Assembly (NCBI GenBank): GCA_031216915.1
Contig: CM062292.1
Span: forward strand, 202,079,262 to 202,143,261
Source: Pictodentalium vernedei
Lineage: Eukaryota; Mollusca; Scaphopoda; Dentaliida; Dentaliidae
Reading direction: 5' to 3'
Length of the DNA stretch: 64,000 bases
Part shown: in pieces, positions 1-11,146 of the stretch
How positions within the stretch are numbered: the first letter of the stretch is position 1
How the letters are laid out: every line of letters starts with the position of its first letter
Made by a program: the position numbers and the translations under genes
The notes under the pieces: generated by a model
What the model was told of the DNA's origin: nothing
Databases searched by the model: none
The model's input: only the letters and a program-made list of their open reading frames with translations

Positions 1-1460
1 CAAAAATAATCCCACTGGAACTACAATCACAGGTGTACAAGTTTCCATGGTGGTGAACATTCATACCAGGTTTCGAGCAGATTAGTCCATAAAAATTCTG
101 AGAAAATCTTCTGACAAAATTATGTCTACAGACGGAAAGATGGATGGACAGATGGATGGATGGACAAGGTGAGTACAGTTTAATTCCCACAACTTGTTAA
201 GGGGGGGGGGGGGGGGGGGGGGGGGGAGTATAAATAGAAAGTGAAAACAACACCAGATAGTAATGCAAGTCCAACACTCTTGATGAACTATGACATAACT
301 GAAACTCTGATGAACTAAACTTATTGAAAGATGATAATTACTGTTCAAGTTATTGTATAAACTTTAAAGTTTCAATAAACCAAAAGAATAGTCAATAACA
401 CAATAAATTTTCAACAAATCACCATAAATTTCCAACAAATCACCATTAGTTTTCAAAGTTGTCTTGTTTAAGATTAAGACAATGTTAATACAAAGCAGCA
501 TGCCAAAAGTGATTGAAATCTGATGATAGTTTTTCAAGTTAGCACATAAACATAAAAAATTAAAGTTAAATGGAATGTACAAAGAGCAATAACTCTCTTA
601 ATTTTTGACAATCATGTGATTTTCAATCTAGTCCAAGACAATGTTAAAAAACAATCTTATGTTTACTTTTACCTACAAAGGTTCATAAATCCCTCAGTTT
701 TCAAGAAGTTATCATAATTTTTAACTTGTCTAAGGCATTATTAATACATGGCCGTATATCAAAATTTAGTGAAATCTGATGTTTACTGTTCAAGTTATTG
801 AATAAACAATGAAATTTTTCAAGCAAAATTGAACATACAAAGGCATACTGCACATTGATGGACCTGTTTGCTATATCCTTTTCCTCTGTTGGGGGGAGGG
901 GGATAATAATTGCAGATAATACTATCGTTTTATTGGACCTATGAAAATAGCAGGATTTATTGCATATCTGTGAATTACATTTATTGTTAAATCTATCCAT
1001 CATTTGAGATGCCTGTTTATGAAATTTGTTGCACCAAATATTACTTTTACACTCCATCTGATCACAACATCATCTGCCAGATTGGTCAAAACATGTTTCA
1101 GATCAATGTTCAAATGAGAATGATACATACCCCACAACAGCAAATTTCTGGCCATCCACTATTATACAATCTGCAGGTTTTCTTTCTAGAAAATACAATG
1201 AAGATCATAAAACTCAAAACTACAATGTTCACACCCAATTTTCTTTTAAATTTATGTAGGTATGCAATATTTCAAATCCCATTTGTCATATAACTTCTCT
1301 TGAGTATGCTGAACACCAAGCCAAGATCACAACAGATGACACCACAGCATATGAGAGTTCTCATTAAGTCTAATTCAATAGATTCCATCATCTGACAAAG
1401 TCAGAAACAAAAAAAAAAAATATACACATCTATAAAATATTCCCACCCCCAAAAGCGTGA
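1..1460. other. AT-rich non-coding sequence left of the Vps54 exons
   Basis: No exon seen. A run of 26 G at 201-226 and a GGAT/GGAC-rich stretch at 138-172 are present. Around 55-135 there is a fragment resembling the tail of R1 (CATACCAGGTTTCGAGCAGATT). Two diverged copies of a repeat with TGAAATCTGATG occur near 515 and 770. Confidence 0.5.
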
Positions 1461-1659
1461 TAGCATGTCTAGCATTTTCCGAGATGTAAAAATAGAAATT
1501 TTCCATTGGAAATTTCAGATAAAAACAAAGAAAATAAGATAATTTTATTCAAAACTGCACCTTTTATTTTCAGTTCCTGCACTTTTACGCCCCAAAATTG
1601 AGATAAACGCATAAAAAACAGATTTTTTTTATTTTTGTTTGGAAATTTTCGAGGTCCCA

Positions 1660-3700
1660 AACAAAATATTTTAAGCCTAATTTTTTTTTCTTCTTAAAAT
1701 TGACCAAAACGCATAAAAAACAAAAAAACTAATTTCCAGATTTTGGTCCAAAATATTCCAAGTCCCACCCGGACCCCAAATTTTCAGTGTAAAAAAAAAA
1801 AAAATTTTTGTCTTAAAATTGACCGAAACACATAAAAAACAAAAAAAACAATTTCCTGATTTTGGTTCAAAATTTTCCAAGTCCCACCCGGCCCCAAATT
1901 TTCAGTGTAAAAAAAAAAGATTTTGGTCTTAAAATCGATCAAAACGCATAAAAAACAAACAAAAAATTTCTGGATTTTACGCCCCAAAATTGAGATAAAC
2001 GCATAAAAAACAGATTTTTTTTTATTTTTGTTTGGAAATTTTTGAAGTCCTAAACAAAATATTTTAAGCCTAATTTTTTTTTTTCTTCTTAAAATTGACC
2101 AAACGCATAAAAAACAAAAAAACTAATTTCCAGATTTTGGTCCAAAATTTTCTAAGTCCCACCTGGTCCCCAAATTTTCAATGTAAAAAAAAAAAATTTT
2201 TTGTCTTAAAATTGACCGAAACACATAAAAAAAACCCCTAAACAAAATATTTTAAGCCTAATTTTTTTTTTTCTTCTTAAAATTGACCAAACGCATAAAA
2301 AACAAAAAAACTAATTTCCAGATTTTGGTCCAAAATTTTCTAAGTCCCACCTGGTCCCCAAATTTTCAATGTAAAAAAAAAAAAATTTTTTGTCTTAAAA
2401 TTGACCAAAACACATAAAAAAAAAAAAAAAAAAAACAATTTCCGGATTTTGGTTCAAAATTTTCAGTGCAAAAAAAAAAAAATTTGGGTCTTAAAATCGA
2501 CCAAAACGCATAAAGAACAAACAAAACATTTCCGGATTTTGGTCCAAAATTTTCTAAGTCCCACCCGGCCCCCAAATTTTCAGTCTCAAATAAAAAAAAA
2601 AAATTTTGTTTTAAAATTGCCTGAAACACATAAAAAACACAAAAAAACAATTTCCGGATTTTGGTCCCAAATTTTCGAAGTCCCACCCGGCCCCCAAATT
2701 TTCAGTGTAAAAAAAAAAAAAATGTCTGTCTTAAAATTGACCGAAACGCATAAAAAAACCCCCAAAAAAAATTTTCAGTGAAAAAAAAAAAATTTTTTTT
2801 GTCTTAAAATTGACCGAAACACATAAAAAACAAAAAAAAAAACAATTTCCGGATTTTGGTTCAAAATTTTCAGTGCAAAAAAAAAAAAATTTGGGTCTTA
2901 AAATCGACCAAAACGCATAAAGAACAAACAAAAAATTTCCGGATTTTGGTCCAAAATTTTCTAAGTCCCACCCGGCCCCCAAATTTTCAGTCTAAAATAA
3001 AAAAAAAAAAATTTTGTTTTAAAATTGCCCGAAACACATAAAAAACACAAAAAAACAATTTCCAGATTTTGGTCCCAAATTTTCGAAGTCCCACCCGGCC
3101 CCCAAATTTTCAGTGTAAAAAAAAAAAAAATGTCTGTCTTAAAATTGACCGAAACGCATAAAAAACAAAAAAAAATGCCTGGATTTTGGCAGGATTTTGG
3201 TCCAAAATTTTCCAAGTCCCAACCGGCCCCCAAATTTTCAGTGTAAAAAAAAAAAAAATTTTCTCTTAAAATTGACCAAAATGCATTAACAACAACAACA
3301 ACAAAAAATTTCCGGATTTTGGTCCAAAATTTTCGAAGTCCCACCCAGCCCCCAAATTTTCAGTGTAAAAAAAATAATTTTTTTTTGTCTTAAAATTGAC
3401 CGAAACACATAAAAAACACAAAAAAAACAATTTCCAGATTTTGATCCAGAATTTTCCAAGTCCCACCCGGCCCCCAAATTTTCAGTGTAAAAAAAAAAAA
3501 AATGTTTGTCTTAAAATTGACCGAAACACATAAAAAACACAAAAAAATTTCCGGATTTTGGTTTAAAATTTTCGAAGTCCCACCCGGACCCCAAATTTTC
3601 AGTGTAAAAAAAATTTTATTTTTTTTTTGTCTTAAAATTGACCGAAACACATGAAAAAAAAAAAAAAAAAAATAACCAGATTTTGGTCCAAAATTTCAAA
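1660..3700. repeat. A-rich minisatellite, unit about 118 bp, about 18 copies
   Basis: Each unit contains CTTAAAATTGACCGAAAC, then CATAAAAAACAAAAAAAC, TTTCCGGATTTTGG, a GTCCCACCCGGCCCC segment and CAAATTTTCAGTGT, followed by an A run of 8-14. CTTAAAATTGACC-like starts occur near 1692, 1811, 1927, 2089, 2205, 2277, 2395, 2490, 2609, 2731, 2806, 2897, 3018, 3138, 3264, 3390, 3508 and 3631. Some units are shortened. Many overlapping open frames arise from the repeat and are not genes. Confidence 0.9.
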
Positions 3701-3714
3701 GTTCAGAACGGGAC

Positions 3715-4363
3715 TCCAAATTTTCAGCCTAAATATGAACCCAGGTACTTGTCTTGAACAAACTTGAATCTCCCCCCCCCCTCCCTCCCCCCCCCCCCCC
3801 CCCCTCCCTAAGGATGCTACATACCAAATATCAAAAGATTCTTATTGGTAGATCTGAAGAAGATTTTTAAAAAATATTCCTCATAACTGCACTAATTTAA
3901 ACATTTGGTCTCCCATAGAGAGCCCAAATATGAACCCAGGGAATTGATTTCAATAAACATGTGAAACAATCTTCCAAAGATGTTATATGTGAAATCTGAA
4001 AGCTTTTCGAGCAGTGGTTTGGGAGAAGAGTAGTGTTAAATGTTTTTTCCATTACCCACAGTGTTAAAAAATGCTGACTCAGCACTTTTTCAAAGTCCCA
4101 GAAAAGTACCCAATGATAAAACCGATAGCAATTTTTTTTGATCATTCCATTCTGTTGGTCCTAAAGAAGCTTCATACCAAATAAGAATTCTCAGTGCCGT
4201 GTAGTTTTGGAGATATGGGCATTTGAATTTTTTTCTATTTTTAGCTCCTGCAGTTCCCATGGGGCGACAGAAAAAAAATTTAATTTTTTGCATAAATTAA
4301 GTACTTATGACCCAATAAGCCCTCATATCAAATTTGGTCCAAATCTGCCTCTCGGTTTGGAAA
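3715..4363 (+). repeat. R1 tandem-core element, left part, interrupted by DIRS A
   Basis: Contains R1 core sequence (AACCCAGGTACTTGTCTTGAAC, CATACCAAATATCAAAAGATTC) and the start of the R1 tail (GTGTTAAAAAATGCTGAC, AGCACTTTTTCAAAG). It resumes at 11348. A poly-C tract lies at about 3771-3804. Confidence 0.75.
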
Positions 4364-4590
4364 GTTAAAAAATTTATAGTAATTTATATATTTTTTATAC
4401 TTACCAATGACCCAGACATAGCTGGTGCTAACTCTTAAAATATAGGGCCAAACACAAATTTTGCCCCCCAATCCCCAAAATTTGCATCTAAAACTAAAGA
4501 AAACATGTCCTGAAAGGCCCTCCACACCTCGCCCCCACTGCGCATGCGCAGTGTCAAGGACGTTCCGAAATTGGCGCCATTTATCATTCT
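4364..4590. repeat. DIRS copy A, left inverted terminal repeat
   Basis: Starts GTTAAAAAATTTATAG and ends near TTATCATTCT. It is the reverse complement of 11147-11347 apart from the outermost 40 bases, which differ; non-identical outer ends are typical of DIRS. It contains the CTGCGCATGCGCAG palindrome at 4538-4551. On the sense strand it contains a splice-donor-like CATTG/GTAAGTAT. Confidence 0.92.
4538..4551. promoter_or_regulatory. NRF1-like palindrome in DIRS A left ITR
   Basis: CTGCGCATGCGCAG is a perfect 14-base palindrome matching the NRF1 consensus (TGCGCATGCGCA). The same site is at 11186-11199 (A right), 19092-19105 and 25760-25773 (B), 54085-54098 and 60718-60731 (D), and 30906-30919 (C left). 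In C right (37645-37658) it has decayed to CTGCACATGCACAG, a pattern of CpG deamination. A promoter role in the ITR is inference. Confidence 0.6.
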
Positions 4591-4665
4591 AATAACCAGT
4601 GCCTGGTAAGCGCTATGTACTCAGCGGGGAGGCAAGAGTTCCCAACTCCTGGGAGGGCCATCCCC

Positions 4666-4754
4666 GTCTGGGTCATTGGTAAGTATAAAAAATATATAAA
4701 TTACTATAAATTTTTTAACATTTTTATACTGTACCAATGACCCAGACATAGCTG
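4666..4754. repeat. DIRS copy A internal complementary region (ICR)
   Basis: The left part, from GTCTGGGTCATTGG to TTTTTTAAC, is the reverse complement of the element's left terminus. The right part, from ATTTTTATACTG to ATAGCTG, is the reverse complement of the right terminus. The two are joined head to head at about 4718. This 89-bp segment is the DIRS ICR, the template thought to align both ends when a circular DNA intermediate is made (established for DIRS-1). Confidence 0.92.
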
Positions 4755-5339
4755 AATAGTAAAAAGGCTGGAGGGCCAAGGACATAGAGAAAAATGGAAT
4801 ACGCTCAATAAAATAAAATAGAGTCATCCCCTGTAGGGAAAAGAAGTAATAGGCCTTACATGTATCTTTCTTATTTATGATAAATTAGAAAGATACAACA
4901 CCTTCCAAAAATTGAGCTTCATACATCCATGTACTCTATTAATATCCAATAATCCTTATACTAATAATTTTTAAAGTAAGCCAATAATAAAGTAAGTCTA
5001 GAGAATAGAGACTCTTATACTCCTGAAAGTGAGTGAGAATTGCATAATCATGTCCGTTGACATATGCAATATTCAAAAGCTATACTTTAAAAACTAAGAC
5101 TTGAATGAATTTTATAAACTTAAACTTCTCACTAAACAACCATCCCAATAACAGCTCAGAATTACTAACTCCGGAGGAGGTATCCCCTTGTTTTCATAGT
5201 AAAAACAGGTGACCCAAGGGAACACCCTCCCCCCCCCCTTTTTCTTGCCCTGGGTCAAATAGCCCAGAGCGAAGAGGGCAGCCGAACGGAGACACTGCCG
5301 AAACAGACAGCCTACCTAGCTATAGTAGCAACTGTTAAG

Positions 5340-6250
5340 AGAATGATATTCTGAGCAGTAGATAATAGACCTAACAATAGAGGCCTCCAGAAATGGACTC
5401 GATATTTCTGAGATAAAATTCATGAATGGATGGCTGAGCGCAATGAGCAGCCTTCAAAAATCTATAATAGCAACACTATTAATGTAAGCCCAAGAAGTAG
5501 AAGAACTCTTACTTCATGAGCCGAAATCTTAAGCACAACTGCTAAGCCAATGATATACCATAAGCAGTACGCTAGTTAATAGAATCCATTAAAAATAAAA
5601 TGGAGCGTAACGTCCTTCTACTAGACATCAAAGACAGAAGAAGCTTACGCCCTTGTAATAAACAGATATCTGTTTATAAATACATAAACTGTACCCGGAA
5701 AGAGTAAAAGGCCTATGCCCATACGAAGACGGAAGGACCTTAAAATAATAGGTTCCGGAAATAGGAGCCAAACTCTTATGCAACAATCCAACCTAAATAG
5801 TAACGGAAGTATTGATTCCGAAACTATGAAAGTGAAAATCATCCATCGATAGTGCATGAAACTCACTGACTCTACAGTAAAAGAGAAACCAACAGAATTA
5901 CTGTCTAAAAGGTCAGAATTTGAAAACTACTGTTTCCAGAGGCTCAAATGATTACATAGCTAAATAAGAACCGAAGTTAAAATCCGTATAGGAATTTAAT
6001 CTAAAGATTCTAAGTCTGTTTATCAAAAAGTTACGGACTTAGATAAAGAGACAAAAGACTCAATTGTAAACTATCGTAGAGTGCATAGGTATGAGGTAAC
6101 ATAAACCTATAACCTAAATAACAACAGGCTGCAGTAGATCTTGTGAAACAAGTATACTAAAAACTAGCAATGCGTAGTATGGAGGGATCAACCATATGAA
6201 CATAATGATCCCTACACCACGACGGAAGAGCCTCCACTTTAGTCGCATAG
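5340..6250 (-). pseudogene. DIRS A tyrosine recombinase remnant
   Basis: Short open frames such as 5645-5866 and 6157-6381 align by eye with the recombinase of copies C and D, for example HYRWMIFTFIVSESIL and WCRDHYVHMVDPSI. The frame is broken repeatedly and no full HxxR/Y catalytic set can be read in one frame, so it is non-functional. Its place between the ICR and RNase H matches the usual DIRS gene order. Confidence 0.7.
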
Positions 6251-6389
6251 CGAAGAAGAGGATCTCCTATAGTAAGAAATCGCGTCCAAAGCTCGTCCAG
6301 TACAGTGCTTACAATGCAATACGGACCACACAACGGAATACATGAAGGTTGCGACCTTGCTGGTTGTGATAAAGATGACACGATTTACC

Positions 6390-7215
6390 CAGTGAAAAAA
6401 GACCCTCACATAGAGGAAGATTTCACGTTAAGATCCACAGTAGACAAAAGAGTAAATTACTCATGATCTCTGTGAAGATAGAGATGCTATCAACAGAAAT
6501 GTATTGTGGTTGTTTATCTTAGCAATACCTGCTTAAACAACAGCGCCGGAGGATACGCGTATCCTATCATTCCGTCCTATAGATCAATAGAGCGTTAACA
6601 GTATTAGCTCAGAGATCTGGACAAGCCAACACATACGTCTGCAATTGATTAGCAAGCTGTGTTATAAATAAAACATCATTGGGCGCTCCCATAGATAGCA
6701 AATCTGATTAAATACTTGTTTGTTGAGAGTCCATTCTGACAGCAACAAGCGACCCGTAAGAGAACGGGAGTGCGATAAAACAATCAGACGACCCAGAATA
6801 TGACGGACCAAAACTGAACTTGGTGTACTATAACCAACAGACGGATTCTTTCCATTAAATTGAATAACGGAAACGAAAGAGTGCCTCCCTGGTTCCGGAG
6901 ATACGCCACTACTGTCGAATTAAAGGACAGGAATTTGGGCATGCGTTTCTGAATAATGTTCATGCAATGACATAAAGCAAGCCTGAAAAACATTATTCCG
7001 CGGAAGTTAAACTGATAGCTAAAAGACTGCGGAACCCCAAAGACCCTGGCACTTCGAATCCGTAGGGATCAGAATATCCCAATCTGTTTGACTGGCAACC
7101 GTCATAACAGCCACACTAGGGTCCGGCAACTGCGGCGGCACTCTCTGAGTCAACCACCGAATGTTTGCCCCAGTCTGAATCTCTTGTAACACTAGATAGA
7201 CAAGAGAATGTATAA
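6390..7215 (-). pseudogene. DIRS A RNase H remnant fused to gag
   Basis: The frame at 6784-6993 has STVVAYLRNQGGTLSFPL, the RNase H segment also found in copy C. Further right, readings equivalent to VASQTDWD and LKCQGLW of C can be followed with frame changes. Upstream of this the reverse transcriptase is missing, and the sequence passes into gag near 7215. The junction is shared with copies B and D. Confidence 0.72.
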
Positions 7216-10200
7216 ATCAAGCAATTCATGGATTGCCGGAAAGTTGCCGTCGAAGAGAAGCTCCTCCGAGAACGAAGCGACTCTGAGAGAGTTCTTAACC
7301 TACTATCCACGCGTGGATGTAGCTAGGGCTGCATCACGTCTAACCAACTCCAATCAGCCACTGAAGGGCGGAGTTATACGTGAACAAACTACTGCCCTCA
7401 AAAGAAATTACATTGAGAATAATATCCCGTAAATCTTTTCTTGAAGACGTAATGATAACGCCTCAGTAAGGCGGATTACGTATAATAAAGCGTCTAAGTT
7501 AAGTCTACTATACATAATGTCGTTCCCAACATTGAAATTGGAAAAGACATAAACGGCGAAAAAGAATATATGCAGTCTTTAATCACACCGTCTAGACGCA
7601 TATGAACTCTCGGTATGCCCTGCTCTGCCAAAATAAACTATGTAAAAAAGATAAAATGGCAGAAATGAGCCACGCGGACAAGAAACTAAACTATCATGCT
7701 TAGTAGCAGGCTTGTATATATATATATAATATATAGCGTCGAAAAATAAAACACATGTTGTAATGACAATATTGGACTGCGTCGGTAAGTCAGGGACAAA
7801 GTCCCTGTACCGATCGAAAAATCCGAGTCCAATGACGCTATAAGTCTCTTATCCAAGATCGCAGCAATGAAGTCCGAACAATAATCACTGGAAGAAATGC
7901 CAGAAGATATGAAAGGCATCTTCCGATACTACTAAAGGGAAAACTCGAAATCTTTCGAATCCCTTTCGCCATCCTGTCGGACCCTATAAAGCGTTCGGTC
8001 GTCCGTAGCTTGATGCAACCGCGGACCGCACCGACCCAGCGCCGTCGGATAATTCCTGATTCGACCGAGAAACCGTCAATTGCTGGGATGCTGCGAAACA
8101 ACTGTGCTAACTCGGATAGCACGTCCGTCACTGAGGCCTGAGGAGCAGCGGTCTTACGATGCATTGCCGCAGGAAGCTCCGAGATCGTTACCCCGTGCAT
8201 ACTTCCAATATGCGAGCGAACGGAGTGTATAGGCCTCGTGTCCTTTGGCTACCGGATGGCGCGACCTATTCGCTGTGGAATCACTGAATGCCGAAACTGA
8301 TCGGATACTCGAGGTCACGTAGCCAATGTGCGGTCGTGTGCCCTGCTGTGAGGATGAGGAAGCATTAAAGACAGTCTCTCGGACTGTCAATATAACGGAG
8401 CGTCCCGAGCAACGGACATATGCTCCGAATGTAAAATATCTGAACCACAACATGCGGTCCCCTATGTTGTTGGCTTCCTCCGATCCGTCCTCAATCTGCC
8501 GTCACTGGGTGAGTACTAAAGTAATTAAAGTGCTCGCATCACCCAAATCTCCTTCCTAGACCGCAACGGACGAACCCGGCAGCCGAACCATTCGATGAAT
8601 GTACGCTACACCGGGTGAGCTAGCGAATGTCACTCCGTAAGCGATAGACATATTCCATGAGCACTTATTGCCGCTAACTCTTCATTAACTATGACGACAG
8701 AGGCACACTTTTGAAGACATCTCCATAACTCTTCGAACAAGAAACCAGAAATGCTTGGATAGCAAGCATAAAATAATAATATATATAGCGTCGTTCAATA
8801 ATTCGAAAGTTTGTGTGACATTATTGGACTATGTCGGAACTGAGGGACGATGTCCCTGAACCGAACCAAAAATTTCTAAGTCCACCGACGCTATCAGTTT
8901 CTTATCCGGCATCGCAGCATATGTTGTTCCGAAAGGGAAAGCTTGAAATCCACCGAATCCCTTTCGGTATCCCGTCGGACCGGATGAAACTTTCGGACGT
9001 CCGTACCCGCTTCCGCGGAGCGTCCCGACCCAGCATCGTCGGATAAAATATATGCGACAGATTCAGTTGATGCTGGGATGCTGCGATAAACTGTGCTATT
9101 AAGGAAAGCACGTCCGTTCCCGAGGCCTGTGCAGTAGCGGACTTACGATGCATTGCCGCTGGAAGCTCCGTGTACGTTGACTCCCGCACACTTCCTATGC
9201 GAACGTCCGGAGTCTGCAGGCCTCGAGTCCCCGGCTACCGACCCAGCGCTGTCGGATAATTCTCGATCCGACACCGTTTCTGTCGGCTGCTGGGATGCTG
9301 CGATAAGCTGTGCTATGTGCACAAGAATGTCTGGCGTCGAGACCTGCGGAGGCGCAGTCTATCGGTGCTTCGCCGAGGGCAGCTCCGCATCAGATGGCTC
9401 CCGCATACTTCCTATGCGAACGTCCGGAGTCCATCGGTCTCGAATCCCTGGCTGCCGGATGGTGTGACCTGGTCGCCGAAGAATCCTTGATCGGCGAAGC
9501 TGGTAATATATCGGCGGTCACGCAGCCAAGGTGCGGTCGTGTGCGCTGACGAGAAGAGGAAGCCTTAGCAGTCTCAGCGGACTGCCTATACAACGGAGCG
9601 TCCCGAGCGACGGACGTATGCTCCGCTAACGACACATTTGTACCACAACATCTGGAGCCAGATGTTGTTGAACGAGAGAGGGGCCTCTCTCGCTTGCCGT
9701 CCGGATGGACCGGAACGAGCTATGAACCGGACTAAAAGGCTTCCTCCGTTCTCCCTCCGATCCGCCGTCACTGGGTGTGCATTAAGTTAATTTTATAGTG
9801 CTCGCATCACCCCAAAATTCCTTCTAGACCGCAACGGACGAACCCGGCTGCCGAACCATTCGGTGAATGGACGCTACACCGGGCGAGCTAGCGGACGTCA
9901 AAGGCCGTCGAACCTACTAGGGTCCTCTTAGGCAATTGGCGTATTACATGAGCACTTTTCCGCTAGCCCTTCATTAATTGTGACGACGGAGGCACACTGT
10001 TGGAAGACATCACAGATACATCACCCTAATCTTGATCGTCTGAAATAGAAATTGATAAAGTAGAGTGACCCTGCGGGGAAAGGACCGGAGTGTCCAAATC
10101 CCCAACAACATACCGTGACATACGCTTCCCATATTGTCATCGAAATCATACGATACAGAACAGGAGTTAATGCGAGTACACTGACCACATATAGAATGAT

Positions 10201-10270
10201 AATAAGGTCAGAGGAAGACTTCCTCTTAAAACAATTGATCAATATCCTTTCAATGTGAAAAGAAAACAAG
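7216..10270 (-). pseudogene. DIRS A gag-like region with internal tandem duplication
   Basis: The C-terminal part near 7220-7450 corresponds to the gag block with VKNSLRVAPVSG in copy E. The N-terminal end near 10260 retains KRKSSSDL, matching the CKARKSSSDL zinc-finger-like start in copy C. Between them, 7728-8770 and 8781-9990 are two diverged tandem copies of the same gag segment. Within the second, about 216 bp around 9190-9410 is duplicated again. The segment is notably CpG-rich against the AT-rich surroundings and contains many short palindromes. Confidence 0.65.
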
Positions 10271-11146
10271 TCCTGGTACTCGCACTAACCCCTGGCAATC
10301 AAAATACATAATAATAATATGATCCATTAATATAGAAAAAATAATTGAAATCAAAATATTTTGAAAAAATATTTTTTCAGAACAGCCCAAGTTTCTGAAA
10401 AGTAACGTTGAGCCCCAATGGATCCCAAGCCTAAGTGTGGACAAAAATTTTAAAAATATTTTAAACAATTTATTCAACACTTACGAACAATAATAATGTA
10501 TCTAGTTATGATTAAAATAACATAAAGATATTATTATTTAGAAATCCCCCCCTCACACAGAGGGCTGTTGTAAATGTAAACAATGAGTGTAAAAACACTA
10601 AAATAAGACTCCAGGCACCCAGGCCCGAAATCAGTTACCAAAAATACCCCATCTGATGCAAAACAGAGACTTCCAGGGAAGAAACTGCAGAACATCAGAT
10701 GGTAGATGCAGAACACAACGCCTAACCACCCGTAGGTGAAGACGTAAACATGGGGAAAGAACAGAATTCATTCTGTTATTAAGCTAAAACTCCCAAGAAA
10801 TTTTAGTAATAATAATTACAGAAACTATGCCAAAAGCATGGGAGAATAGCAAGGGGGAATTAAAGGACAGGGAGAGAGGAAAAACACTTGAAAAAACAGT
10901 GTAACTAAATAATCAGAATGACAACAAAATGGCTGCTGCCTTGAAAATAGGTAACTTAACATAATTTCATTAAAAAATTTTAAGTTACAGCCCTGATAAT
11001 ATTCTGTCACACATTCTTTTCCTCTCCTCCTTTTCTATCCTCCTTAGAATCACCATTTCACTAATATTTATGTGTCTGGCATCATTTAAACTGAGATTTA
11101 AAAGCACAAAGATCAGTCAGATGTTAACTGATGAAGGGCCAAACTT

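Noticed and set aside
2366-3650. Several 60-127 codon open frames on both strands in the A-rich region
   Set aside because: They are translations of the 118-bp minisatellite, rich in lysine/phenylalanine from A/T runs, and recur with every unit.
8154-9771. Open frames of 60-120 codons on both strands in the DIRS gag region, repeated at 22410-24344
   Set aside because: They are shadows of CpG-rich, stop-poor decayed gag sequence. They occur in conflicting frames and do not match the gag frame of C or E.
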